A stretch of 42,735 bases of DNA from Defluviitaleaceae bacterium (GCA_009785555.1 WQWB01000008.1:1-42735), one strand, 5' to 3'; shown: positions 28,636 through 37,219, counted from the first letter of the stretch. Notes: generated by a model not told the origin, from the letters alone. A program made the numbers and translations.

Positions 28636-29715
28636 TTATTCCACAATTTCGAATGTTGTCTTAGCCATTTCATTTCCGTTAATAGTGATTATTAATTCGT
28701 GAAGCCCGGGATATATTCTCCTGGATGAGGTTTCGTTTATTGTGTGTTTACGGGTTATCAGGATTTTACCGGGCGGGCAGTTTCGTTCCGATATACGGTT
28801 TTCTTTAAATTTCAATTGACCGTTTGCCTTAATAAATCCTATGTCATAGCCTATTCGTATTTTCATGCCTTCGGCGGATTCGTTATTTATCTCGAAAGAA
28901 AAAGTTAAATCATCGTTCAAACGAGTTATAGCGGTGCAGGATAGAATTTTTACGGATATGCCCATGGGTTTTGCCAAGCCGAAAAGTTCCAACACAGGGG
29001 GATATGCCTTTTTTAGCATTGTCCTGCATGCGTGCTTAATGATTTTTTCGGTGTTTTTGCTTCCGCCGTTTAGCCACCTCTGCCCGGTAGTAACTACAAG
29101 GTCCGGCGCAATTTTAGACAATTCGTTAAGGTTGTTGGCGACGGATTTACGGACGTACTCCGACGGGTCGTCTTTTATTGCTTCTAAAATGGGTAGAGCG
29201 TAGCCGGGTTTTTTCTTAACTGTTTGCAATCTGCCGCCCCAGGGTATGGCCAGCCTGCTGCCTTCGCTTGCAAGGCGGCGCACATGTTCATCTTCGGACT
29301 TTGTCCAATCCATCATGATGTGAAGCATTTCGTCGGGGTATTTATCTATAAATGGCCTTACCGCAAATTCACCCGTTGTGTGTTTTGTAATATTCGCAAT
29401 CGTCTTCGTTGATTCGTTAAGGTGTTCAAGCCCGCATTCGGATATATAGTGCATTAGAACCATACCTTGCGCAGTATTGCAACTTGGTATAATGGTGTTA
29501 ATACTGCCGAGCGACGTTACGAAATTAACGGGAAGGGTTTGCGAAAGTGCTTTGGCGATATGTGACATCCTTGCAAACATTTCCAAGTTATCCCAATTAT
29601 CGTTAAAAATTTTCTGTATAAAAATATCTGAAGGAAATGTATTGTAAAGAGAAACCAGCTTAGTTGCCAGATCACTCAAAGATGGCTTGGAAAACATGTC
29701 TTTTACATTTGACAT
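28636..29715 (-). CDS. DNA alkylation repair AlkC-like HEAT-repeat protein with C-terminal Ig-like domain
   Basis: DDPSEYVRKSVANNLNELSKIAPDLVV is AlkC-like; C-terminal ~80 aa look beta-rich. Start at 29715 with SD AAGGAG. Confidence 0.7.
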   Translation of the reverse strand: MSNVKDMFSKPSLSDLATKLVSLYNTFPSDIFIQKIFNDNWDNLEMFARMSHIAKALSQTLPVNFVTSLGSINTIIPSCNTAQGMVLMHYISECGLEHLNESTKTIANITKHTTGEFAVRPFIDKYPDEMLHIMMDWTKSEDEHVRRLASEGSRLAIPWGGRLQTVKKKPGYALPILEAIKDDPSEYVRKSVANNLNELSKIAPDLVVTTGQRWLNGGSKNTEKIIKHACRTMLKKAYPPVLELFGLAKPMGISVKILSCTAITRLNDDLTFSFEINNESAEGMKIRIGYDIGFIKANGQLKFKENRISERNCPPGKILITRKHTINETSSRRIYPGLHELIITINGNEMAKTTFEIVE

Positions 29716-29735
29716 TTGTTGGTCTCCTTGCGGTT

Positions 29736-29782
29736 GTAGGGGCACCTGCGGCCGCCAGCAGGCGCACACAGTGCGCCCCTAC
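29736..29782. repeat. Palindromic three-way-junction element between ftsH and the alkC-like gene
   Basis: Outer arms GTAGGGGC...GCCCCTAC enclosing CCTGC-GGCCGCCA-GCAGG and GCGCAC-ACA-GTGCGC. Confidence 0.8.
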
Positions 29783-29783
29783 A

Positions 29784-31745
29784 TTATTGAAAATATATTT
29801 CTTTATCCGGGTCGGCTTCATCGGTTTGCTCATAAACCTCTTCCGGCGCGACAACATTCTTGCTCATCGCGTCTGTCCGGTCTTTTTTTACTAGCCTGCC
29901 TTCCGGGAAGAGGGCGCGGAATTCAGCTCCCGTAATTTTTTCTTTTTTAAGAAGAAGGTCAACGGTTGTGTGCATAATGTCCATGCAGTCCGTCAATACG
30001 GCCATGGCACGCTGGTATCCATCTTCGACGATGCGTTTGATCTCCGTGTCTATAAGCTGTGCCATGTTTTCACTGAAATTGCGGGTTTGACCCCAATCTC
30101 GTCCGATAAACACTTCTTCCGCCTCGCCGCCGAGTTGGATCGGGCCGATGGCATCGCTCATGCCGTAGCGCATGACCATGTTGCGTGCGATTCCCGTAGC
30201 GCGTTCTATATCGTTGGACGCACCCGTGGTGATGTCTCCGATAACTAGCTTTTCCGCTACGCGGCCGCCCAGGAGGACGGCGATTTCCTGCTCCATCTTG
30301 CCTTTAGTCATGCTTAAGCGCTCTTCCATAGGAAGTGGCATTGTGTAGCCGCCGGCTTGGCCTGTGGAAATAATCGAAATCATATGCACAGGATCAGTAT
30401 CCGGAAGCATTTCAAACATAATGGCGTGACCTGCTTCGTGGTACGCGGTGATGCGCCGCTCGCGCTCGGTAACGACGCGGCTCTTTTTCTCCGTGCCAAT
30501 GCCAATCTTGACAAAAGCCTTACGGATATATTCCGCTGAAATTTCTTCTTGGTTATCCCGTGCGGCAAGGAGTGCCGCCTCGTTGAGAAGGTTCTCCAAA
30601 TCCGCGCCGGTAAAACCGGGTGTTGTTTGGGCGACGGCTTTAAAGTCCACGTCATCCGCCATGCGTTTGGTTTCGGCATAGAGGCGTAATATATCCTCCC
30701 TGCCGCCAACGTCTGGGCGGTTTATGACGACGCGCCTGTCAAAACGGCCTGGGCGGAGAATTGCCGGGTCCAAGATATCCGGCCTGTTCGTTGCCGCAAG
30801 CACGATGACGCCAGTGTTTTTGCCAAAGCCGTCCATCTCAACTAAAAGCTGGTTAAGGGTTTGTTCCCTTTCGTCATGGCCGCCGCCAAGGCCCGCGCCT
30901 CTCCTGCGGCCTACGGCGTCTATTTCGTCTATAAATATGATGGCAGGTGCGCCTTTTTTGGCTTGGGAAAACAAATCGCGGACGCGGCTTGCACCAACGC
31001 CGACGAACATTTCCACAAAATCCGAACCGCTGATCGAAAAGAAGTTAACCCCGGCCTCGCCTGCAACGGCGCGTGCGATAAGCGTTTTACCTGTACCCGG
31101 AGGGCCAACAAGAAGTACACCCTTAGGTACGCGGGCTCCAATGTTTTCAAACTTATCTGCATGTTTAAGGAAGGCAACGATTTCGGCCAAATCCTCCTTT
31201 TCCTCAATAAGGCCGCGTACTTTGTCAAACGTAACCTTGTTTGCGTCATCAGGTGGGGTAACCTGAGCCTTTGTGCGTGAAAAAGACATAACCCCGCCGC
31301 GACCGCCGCCGCCGGACATCTGCGATATGATAAAAAAGAGCAGAAATACGCTGATAACGATAAGGATAAGCGTTGGCAAGAACATAAGGAACGACCCGGA
31401 TTGCACAGGTGTGCGAATATCAAGCTCGCGTGCGTCGGGATTGTAAAGCGACCAAGGTTCCGCAAAATTCGTAACGAAGTGCAGGACATTGAAAATACTT
31501 ACTGTAATTTCACGCCCATTATAGAAAGTGACTGTTGCCTCGCCAGCGGAAGCAAACGTGGAGTCGCCTTGTATTACGATAGAGGTGATACTGTCCGGAC
31601 GCTCTGTAATGTCAAGCACCAAATCACCGTAAACATACGCCGGACCTGTATCCGTTGCGTTAAAATTGCTGATAGTGTAAATAACCAATAGTGCAAAACC
31701 AAAAACTATGCCGTACAACAAAAAATGCTTTCCAAACTTACCCAT
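29784..31745 (-). CDS. ftsH: ATP-dependent zinc metalloprotease FtsH
   Basis: [51 protein letters not shown] zinc motif, two N-terminal TM segments. Confidence 0.97.
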   Translation of the reverse strand: MGKFGKHFLLYGIVFGFALLVIYTISNFNATDTGPAYVYGDLVLDITERPDSITSIVIQGDSTFASAGEATVTFYNGREITVSIFNVLHFVTNFAEPWSLYNPDARELDIRTPVQSGSFLMFLPTLILIVISVFLLFFIISQMSGGGGRGGVMSFSRTKAQVTPPDDANKVTFDKVRGLIEEKEDLAEIVAFLKHADKFENIGARVPKGVLLVGPPGTGKTLIARAVAGEAGVNFFSISGSDFVEMFVGVGASRVRDLFSQAKKGAPAIIFIDEIDAVGRRRGAGLGGGHDEREQTLNQLLVEMDGFGKNTGVIVLAATNRPDILDPAILRPGRFDRRVVINRPDVGGREDILRLYAETKRMADDVDFKAVAQTTPGFTGADLENLLNEAALLAARDNQEEISAEYIRKAFVKIGIGTEKKSRVVTERERRITAYHEAGHAIMFEMLPDTDPVHMISIISTGQAGGYTMPLPMEERLSMTKGKMEQEIAVLLGGRVAEKLVIGDITTGASNDIERATGIARNMVMRYGMSDAIGPIQLGGEAEEVFIGRDWGQTRNFSENMAQLIDTEIKRIVEDGYQRAMAVLTDCMDIMHTTVDLLLKKEKITGAEFRALFPEGRLVKKDRTDAMSKNVVAPEEVYEQTDEADPDKEIYFQ

Positions 31746-31777
31746 TCTACTTTCTATTCTCCGTTCTTTGTTTTTAA

Positions 31778-32308
31778 CTAGTCATCAAAAGATAAATATC
31801 CAATATATTGTAATCCGCGGTATTTATGTGCAAAATCCAATCCATAGCCTACAACAAATTTGTTGGGTATAGTGAAGCCAACATAATCCGGGTGAATATT
31901 GTCTAAAATGCGGCCGGACGGCTTGTCCAAAAGCGTACAGAGTTTTACAGATGCCGCTCCGCGCCCGGCAAGGCGCTTGTACACGAAGTCGATGGTACGG
32001 CCTGTGTCTGCGATATCTTCAATAACGAGGACATGCTTGCCTTCGACAGAAGCCTGTAGGTCCAATAAAAGCTCCATATTCGCGCTGCTTTTCATGCCCT
32101 TGCCATAACTGGAAACATCCACAAAATCAATTTCCGTTTCCGGCGGCAAAAGTTTCATCAAGTCTGAAGAAAACATAAATGAGCCATGTAAAACGCATAC
32201 CAAAATAAGTGATTTACCTTCATAATCCAAACGAACCGTTTCAGCAAGCTCCATAACTCGGCGTCTGAGCATCTCTTCTGGAATTAATGGAATTACCTTT
32301 TCCCCCAT
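31778..32308 (-). CDS. hpt: Hypoxanthine phosphoribosyltransferase
   Basis: [30 protein letters not shown] fold; upstream of ftsH as is common in Firmicutes. Confidence 0.93.
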   Translation of the reverse strand: MGEKVIPLIPEEMLRRRVMELAETVRLDYEGKSLILVCVLHGSFMFSSDLMKLLPPETEIDFVDVSSYGKGMKSSANMELLLDLQASVEGKHVLVIEDIADTGRTIDFVYKRLAGRGAASVKLCTLLDKPSGRILDNIHPDYVGFTIPNKFVVGYGLDFAHKYRGLQYIGYLSFDD

Positions 32309-32633
32309 TTTATCACCTTAAAAGTTTTTATCTATTCTACCACACTTTTCGTAAATAGTATAGTCTTTTTTTAATTAATGGTAAATTAATTGGAAAAATA
32401 TTTCAAATCAATAATTGCTGCAGAAATAAAATACAAGCCTATATGCTCGCGCTTATGGAGTAAATTAAGGCTATCCCTATGTGTGCTGGGAAAATGGGTA
32501 CTGTGCGGCGGAGTGTCGTGGAGGCTATTAAATTTTGTTTGATTTTGTCGGGGAATTGTTGGTAAATTAAATGTAAAGTACGATTATGATTTGAAATATT
32601 GTACAAAACCGGCGAATATATTAAGATATAAAC

Positions 32634-32679
32634 ACACCTCCATACATACATAGCCACAATTTAGGTTATGCGGAGGTGT
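32634..32679 (+). promoter_or_regulatory. Potential hairpin sequestering the sigK Shine-Dalgarno sequence
   Basis: ACACCTCC (32634-32641) is the exact reverse complement of GGAGGTGT (32672-32679, containing the SD); inner stem CATAGCC/GGTTATG with one G-U. Confidence 0.5.
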
Positions 32680-32681
32680 TT

Positions 32682-33335
32682 ATGTTTTGCCCGGTAATCG
32701 ACGGAAACTCATTCCCGCAAATTCTTGCGGTAGAGGAAGAAAAGAAATACCTTGATAAATATGAAAACGGAAATGAAGAAGAAAAACAAGAAGCAAAAAA
32801 TGTCCTAATCACAAGAAATTTGCGACTTGTGGCGCATGTTGTGAAAAAGTATACGATTAAAGGCGTGGAGCAGGATGACCTAATCTCCATCGGAACTATA
32901 GGTCTTATTAAGGGAATAACGACATATAAAATTTCCCGTGGGACAAAGCTTGCGACTTATGTATCTAGATGTATAGAAAATGAAATCCTAATGGAACTAC
33001 GGCGATTAAAGAGCCGTAGCCGTGAGATGTTTCTGAGCGACCCTGTTGGTGTAGATAAAGAAGGAAACAGCATTACGTTGGAAGATAGGTTAAAAGATGA
33101 GGGATATTCCATTGAAGAATCTGTGGGAATGAAGCTGGATGGCGCGCGTTTATCAAAAATAATGATGAGTGCGTTAACGGAGCGTGAACGCCGTATAATT
33201 ATAACGCGATACGGCCTTATAAACGGCGAAGAAAAAACACAGCGTGAAGTGGCCAAGATGCTAAGTATATCGAGGTCTTACGTGAGCAGGATAGAAAAAA
33301 GAGCACTGGAGAAATTGAGCGTAGAATTTAATTGA
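32682..33335 (+). CDS. sigK: Sporulation sigma factor SigK-type RNA polymerase sigma subunit
   Basis: NSFPQILAVEEEKKYL, NLRLVAHVVKKY, DDLISIGTIGLIKGITTYK, GTKLATYVSRCIENEILM, EKTQREVAKMLSISRSYVSRIEKRAL. ATG at 32682 follows GGAGG. Confidence 0.9.
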   Translation: MFCPVIDGNSFPQILAVEEEKKYLDKYENGNEEEKQEAKNVLITRNLRLVAHVVKKYTIKGVEQDDLISIGTIGLIKGITTYKISRGTKLATYVSRCIENEILMELRRLKSRSREMFLSDPVGVDKEGNSITLEDRLKDEGYSIEESVGMKLDGARLSKIMMSALTERERRIIITRYGLINGEEKTQREVAKMLSISRSYVSRIEKRALEKLSVEFN

Positions 33336-34139
33336 CTATACTAAAGTCATCAGCATACCAACTATAATGCCGGCAAGAACAAAACCTGCAGGCACGCGGT
33401 CTTTGTTTGTTGCTATTGCTTGCGGTATTATTTCCCCAAAGACGACGTAAAGCATTGCGCCGCCAGCAACGGAAAACGCAAGAGCTAATGCGACGTCAGA
33501 AATTCCGCCTATAAGCATACCCAAAGCTGCACCAATTACAGTTGGCACACCGATTAAGAATATTAATAAAACAGCTTTAATTTTTGACATGCCGCCGGAA
33601 ATAAGGGGTGCGGCGACTGCCATGCCCTCGGGTATGCAGTGCAAGCCAATCATAAGCGCGATCGTAAAACCTAGGGATAAATCTACAGTCCCCGCAGCAC
33701 CTATCGCAATCCCTTCTGGAAAATTATGCAGACCGATTGCTATAAGAATGATAATGCCGGACTTTAACATGCTTCTCTTGCCGGCTAAAATATCTTCCGC
33801 GTGGAAAAATTCTGTATACGAATTGTGCATTGTGCTAAGTTTTTCTTTTTTTCTGGTGATTTTGTCAACAATTTTGTTAAGTGTAAATACGAGGCCTACA
33901 CCGATAAGCAGACCAAGGATTGTAATACTCATGCCAAATACTTCTCCACGATTATACCCTGCGTGTTCGATAGATTCAGGTATCAGTTCAAGAAAAACGA
34001 TACATGCCATTATCCCGGCGGCAAATGATAGGAAAATGCTAATCATTCTTTCCGTTTTTGCGCCCCATATGGCAGTGATAATACCACCCAAACCCATGCC
34101 TACCATGCCTGCAAGTACGCTCATTAATATAATCTGCAT
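33336..34139 (-). CDS. ZIP family metal transporter
   Basis: IGLHNFPEGIAIG and IGLHCIPEGMAVAAP ZIP metal-binding TM motifs. Confidence 0.92.
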   Translation of the reverse strand: MQIILMSVLAGMVGMGLGGIITAIWGAKTERMISIFLSFAAGIMACIVFLELIPESIEHAGYNRGEVFGMSITILGLLIGVGLVFTLNKIVDKITRKKEKLSTMHNSYTEFFHAEDILAGKRSMLKSGIIILIAIGLHNFPEGIAIGAAGTVDLSLGFTIALMIGLHCIPEGMAVAAPLISGGMSKIKAVLLIFLIGVPTVIGAALGMLIGGISDVALALAFSVAGGAMLYVVFGEIIPQAIATNKDRVPAGFVLAGIIVGMLMTLV

Positions 34140-34167
34140 AATAAAACCTTCTTTCGTAAGAGTTGAA

Positions 34168-34183
34168 GTTAGCCATAACTAAC
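34168..34183. promoter_or_regulatory. Palindromic operator candidate 1 for the DtxR-family repressor
   Basis: GTTAG-CCATAA-CTAAC. Confidence 0.65.
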
Positions 34184-34190
34184 TGTTAAT

Positions 34191-34219
34191 ATGTTAGCAT
34201 AAGCTAACATATTTGTCAA
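34191..34219 (-). promoter_or_regulatory. ZIP transporter promoter with embedded operator candidate 2
   Basis: Minus strand TTGACA (34219-34214) - 17 nt - TAACAT (34196-34191). The palindrome TGTTAGC-ATAA-GCTAACA at 34192-34209 fills the spacer and most of the -10. Confidence 0.7.
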
Positions 34220-34243
34220 TACTTTTATGTAAATTTATTTGGC

Positions 34244-34272
34244 TTGTGCGTATGTCGTTTTTATGTTATAGT
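34244..34272 (+). promoter_or_regulatory. Candidate promoter for the DtxR-family gene
   Basis: TTGTGC - 17 nt - TATAGT. Confidence 0.5.
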
Positions 34273-34297
34273 TTAGTGTGGGAGTGGGTGTTAGATT

Positions 34298-34666
34298 ATG
34301 AAAACACAGGAATCGTCTGAAAATTATTTAGAAGCGATTTTAATGTTAGGTAAGAATGATGATCCCGTTCGCGCCGTTGATATAGCAAAATTGCTTGACT
34401 TCTCAAAACCAAGCGTTAGCATTGCCTTGAAGGCACTGCGTGAAAACGGGTTTATCACCGTCAATGCAGGCGGTTTAATTTCACTTACTGAAACGGGGCG
34501 GAAAATTGCCGAAAGTGTGTATGAACGGCATACCTTGCTGCATAACTGGCTGATAATGCTGGGGGTAAGTGAGGAGACGGCCCTGCACGACGCCTGCCAT
34601 ATGGAGCACGGAATGAGCGAGGAAAGTTATCTTGCTTTGAAACGTTATATAGAGGAATGTTCGTAG
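34298..34666 (+). CDS. DtxR-family metal-dependent transcriptional regulator
   Basis: SENYLEAILML, AKLLDFSKPSVSIALKALRENGFI (wHTH), LTETGRKIAESVYERHTLL, DACHMEHGMSEES (metal-binding segment). Confidence 0.92.
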   Translation: MKTQESSENYLEAILMLGKNDDPVRAVDIAKLLDFSKPSVSIALKALRENGFITVNAGGLISLTETGRKIAESVYERHTLLHNWLIMLGVSEETALHDACHMEHGMSEESYLALKRYIEECS

Positions 34667-34794
34667 AATAGTTACATACGTAACTGTTCTACGAACAAGC
34701 TGGGACGCTTGCGCGTTGCCAGCTTTACTTTGAAGTAGTATCAAAATTTTAACAAGTTAAATTTTGATACTACTTCAAAGTAATTCCTCTATAT
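34647..34794 (+). repeat. Structured repeat element copy A (terminal inverted repeat plus three hairpins)
   Basis: ATATAGAGGAAT...ATTCCTCTATAT termini; hairpins GTTCGTAGAATAGTTAC/GTAACTGTTCTACGAAC, AAGCTGG/CCAGCTT, ACTTTGAAGTAGTATCAAAATTT/AAATTTTGATACTACTTCAAAGT. Confidence 0.9.
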
Positions 34795-34824
34795 GAGATA
34801 ATAGAAGCCAACAGATAACGAAAA

Positions 34825-34860
34825 AACACCTGCGGCAACATAAAGTGAGCCGCGGGTGTT
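34825..34860. terminator. Bidirectional intrinsic terminator (tRNA-Met on minus; possible plus-strand use)
   Basis: AACACCTGCGGC...GCCGCGGGTGTT, flanked by AAAAAA on the left and TTTTATTT on the right. Confidence 0.8.
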
Positions 34861-34878
34861 TTATTTGAATCGATAAAG

Positions 34879-34952
34879 TAGCGGAATCCGGATTTGAACC
34901 GGAGACCCTACGGGTATGAACCGTATGCTCTAGCCAGCTGAGCTATTCCGCC
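34879..34952 (-). tRNA. tRNA-Met (anticodon CAT, elongator type by sequence)
   Basis: Minus strand GGCGGAATAGCTCAGCTGGCTAGAGCATACGGTTCATACCCGTAGGGTCTCCGGTTCAAATCCGGATTCCGCTA: cloverleaf with loop TTCATAC and TTCAAAT T-loop; CCA not encoded. Confidence 0.95.
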
Positions 34953-34988
34953 ATACATACTGCGACTGCAAAACCAGCCGTGAGATGT

Positions 34989-35017
34989 ATATTACCACAA
35001 ATTTTCTATTAAGTCAA
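34989..35017 (-). promoter_or_regulatory. Promoter for tRNA-Met
   Basis: Minus strand TTGACT - 17 nt - TAATAT. Confidence 0.75.
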
Positions 35018-35078
35018 GATATTTTTTATTGAACGCAAAGAAAATGTACCTTACCGCGTTTGTTGCCTAATATACCTG

Positions 35079-36038
35079 TTAAACGCGTAATTTAATCGGA
35101 ACATACAATAGAAATTGATAGCATTTCAGCCCCTTTTGTATTTCTTCGTCGTCATTGATATTTTCACCCATAATTTGACGCTCGTTATCATAGGTAAAAT
35201 TTGAGTTTTCTATCCAGCGCATAATCTTGCTTGCTCCATTTAGCAAACTTTCGTCGTATCCTTCGTGTGAAATGGAGGTTGCATATAAACCGCCTTTAAA
35301 CTCGATTAACTCATATGGGGCTAAATCGGTTTTGTTAATGTCGTCGTTTACGGCGCATATCATGCTGAACTTGCCATCTTTTGTCAAAATAAAATCCAAT
35401 CCATATTTTGTAAGGTGTTTTTTGAAGGGTATTACATGTTCATTTTTATCTATCCAAGCCCACAAACTCCAGAGCCTGTCTTCATCTGCGGCGGTGTGGT
35501 ATCCGGTTGATACTGCCTTGAATTTTGGTAACCGGACAAGGGTTGGTTCGTGGTGCCATAACCTTAAATTATCGTTGATTTCGATTAAGCGCTTGAAACT
35601 GGATGGGTTGCCTTCATACTCCATGGTTATGATTTGCTGCTCTATTTCCTTCGCTTTTTCGAAAAGTAGCTTAATGTCAGATTCTTTGTTAAAATCAATT
35701 TTCCTAAAATGGTTGACAAATGATGAGATGATATGCTTTAATTCATGAAGTAGTGATATTTCACCGTCAATGTCATCGATTTTTTTGCCAAGGACATCTA
35801 AGACGATATCACTTCCTGACGAATTAAAGATTATATGGATGTCTTTGATGCTGATATTAAGTTTGCGTAGAATTAGGATCTGCTCTAGCTTTTTTACGGC
35901 CGCTTCGTCATAAAGGCGGTAGGCGTATTCGTCCGTGCGTATGCTTGTGATCAGCCCCATGTCTTCGTAGTAGCGGAGCGTTCTTGCCGATATACCGTAC
36001 CTTGCCGACATATCCTTGATTTTTGTGAGATTATTCAT
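35079..36038 (-). CDS. MerR-family transcriptional regulator with C-terminal effector-binding (GyrI-like) domain
   Basis: KIKDMSARYGISARTLRYYEDMGLI, YRLYDEAAVKKLEQILILRKLNISIKDI; long C-terminal domain. Confidence 0.9.
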   Translation of the reverse strand: MNNLTKIKDMSARYGISARTLRYYEDMGLITSIRTDEYAYRLYDEAAVKKLEQILILRKLNISIKDIHIIFNSSGSDIVLDVLGKKIDDIDGEISLLHELKHIISSFVNHFRKIDFNKESDIKLLFEKAKEIEQQIITMEYEGNPSSFKRLIEINDNLRLWHHEPTLVRLPKFKAVSTGYHTAADEDRLWSLWAWIDKNEHVIPFKKHLTKYGLDFILTKDGKFSMICAVNDDINKTDLAPYELIEFKGGLYATSISHEGYDESLLNGASKIMRWIENSNFTYDNERQIMGENINDDEEIQKGLKCYQFLLYVPIKLRV

Positions 36039-36068
36039 GCGTGTCCTCCTGAAAGGTTATTTATATAT

Positions 36069-36099
36069 AGGGTACACGCTTCCCCACGGGCAGAGTCAA
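36069..36099 (-). promoter_or_regulatory. MerR-type promoter/operator with 19-bp spacer upstream of the merR-like gene
   Basis: Minus strand TTGACT - 19 nt (CTGCCCGTGGGGAAGCGTG, imperfect dyad) - TACCCT. Confidence 0.55.
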
Positions 36100-36128
36100 G
36101 GGTTTTTCAACAAAAATTAATAGACTTT

Positions 36129-36971
36129 TTATACGGATCCGGAATCGAAAGTAAACCCGCGCCCATGGACGTCGGACACTACGTTTGTTACCATGAAGCA
36201 TTTATCGTCGTGTTTGTTTACTATATCGATTAATCGTTTGTAATTCTGCTTCTCGAGTGTTATCATAAGCATGGGAATTTTTGTATCCGAATATGCGCCG
36301 GTGGTGGGGATAACCGTAACGCCGCGTCCAAATGCTTCCATGATATCCCTTGCGATCTCTAAATGTTTGGAGCTTATGATGTTGACGCATTTCTTTTTAT
36401 TAAGCCCATTTTCTATTTGCGCCATTACGATAGATGTAATCACGTTTGACAGTATTGCGAAGAAAAACGCGTTTATATCGAAAACAAGCAGGCATAAGGT
36501 TACGACTATCGTGTCGATTAAAAGTAAGCCAACGGACGGCCGTAGGTTAAAATATTTTTTAAAGATAAGCGGCGGGACGGCCGTGCCCCCGCTGGATGCT
36601 TTGTTGTGATATAGGGTACATGCGGCGATGCCGAAGAGCGCAGAGCCGAAAATCATTGAAAGCATCGTGTCTGCAACCAGCATTTCACGCGGGATTATGC
36701 CCAAAAATACCGGTAATGAGAAAGCTCCGATTGCGGTGTTAAGCGTATATTCCTTGCCCAGCAAAAAATACGCCAACACAATGACGACGCCTTGGCCTAT
36801 CCAAACCGTAACCGTCCTATCCCAACCGAAGAATGATTCGGCGATGATAGCCAGGCCCGTAAGCCCACCGGCCGCAATGTCGTGCGGCGCGAGGAACAAG
36901 TTTACGCCGACGGCTATTAAATTTACTGCAATCATAATAAATATAATCTTTTTTACCCAATACTTAACCAT
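36129..36971 (-). CDS. YitT family membrane protein (DUF2179 C-terminus)
   Basis: NLIAVGVNLFLAPHDIAAGGLTGLAII, YHNKASSGGTAVPPLIFKKYF, ...VTVIPTTGAYSDTKIPMLMI. ATG at 36971 preceded by AGGTGGAG. Confidence 0.9.
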   Translation of the reverse strand: MVKYWVKKIIFIMIAVNLIAVGVNLFLAPHDIAAGGLTGLAIIAESFFGWDRTVTVWIGQGVVIVLAYFLLGKEYTLNTAIGAFSLPVFLGIIPREMLVADTMLSMIFGSALFGIAACTLYHNKASSGGTAVPPLIFKKYFNLRPSVGLLLIDTIVVTLCLLVFDINAFFFAILSNVITSIVMAQIENGLNKKKCVNIISSKHLEIARDIMEAFGRGVTVIPTTGAYSDTKIPMLMITLEKQNYKRLIDIVNKHDDKCFMVTNVVSDVHGRGFTFDSGSV

Positions 36972-37052
36972 ACTCCACCTTTTGCTTCCTTCGTTTTTAA
37001 TACTATTATAGTTTGCCACAAACTGCGTTATAAAATCCGTATAAAATCTTTT

Positions 37053-37199
37053 TATAGAGGACTATTCGTAGAATAGTTACATATATAGTTATTCTACGAA
37101 CAGGCTGGGACGCTTACGCTTTGCCCAGCCTTACTTTGAAATAGCAATAAATTTTTAGCAAGCTAAGTTTTGTTGCTATTTTAAAGTAATTCCTCTATA
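37053..37199 (+). repeat. Structured repeat element copy B
   Basis: TATAGAGGA...TCCTCTATA termini; hairpins TTCGTAGAATA/TATTCTACGAA (extended by two G-U pairs), AGGCTGGG/CCCAGCCT, and ACTTTGAAATAGCAATAAA.../...TTTTGTTGCTATTTTAAAGT. Confidence 0.9.
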
Positions 37200-37219
37200 T
37201 AAGTTATTTGCATAACAAT

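Noticed and set aside
30724-31266. 180-aa plus-strand ORF
   Set aside because: Antisense to ftsH AAA domain; shadow ORF.
32614-32652. Full SigE-type promoter for sigK
   Set aside because: CATACATA resembles a sporulation -10, but GAATATA is 20 nt away (too far) and GATATAA at 13 nt is a poor -35, so no promoter feature is asserted.
34647-34794. Interpreting repeat copy A simply as a rho-independent terminator of the DtxR-family gene
   Set aside because: It is far larger than a terminator, has three hairpins plus closing inverted repeats, no following U-tract, and a second full copy elsewhere; a conventional terminator lies downstream at 34825-34860.
36972-37019. GTG start giving the 296-aa YitT ORF
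   Set aside because: The upstream segment contains a TATAAT -10-like sequence and no SD, whereas ATG at 36971 has AGGTGGAG.
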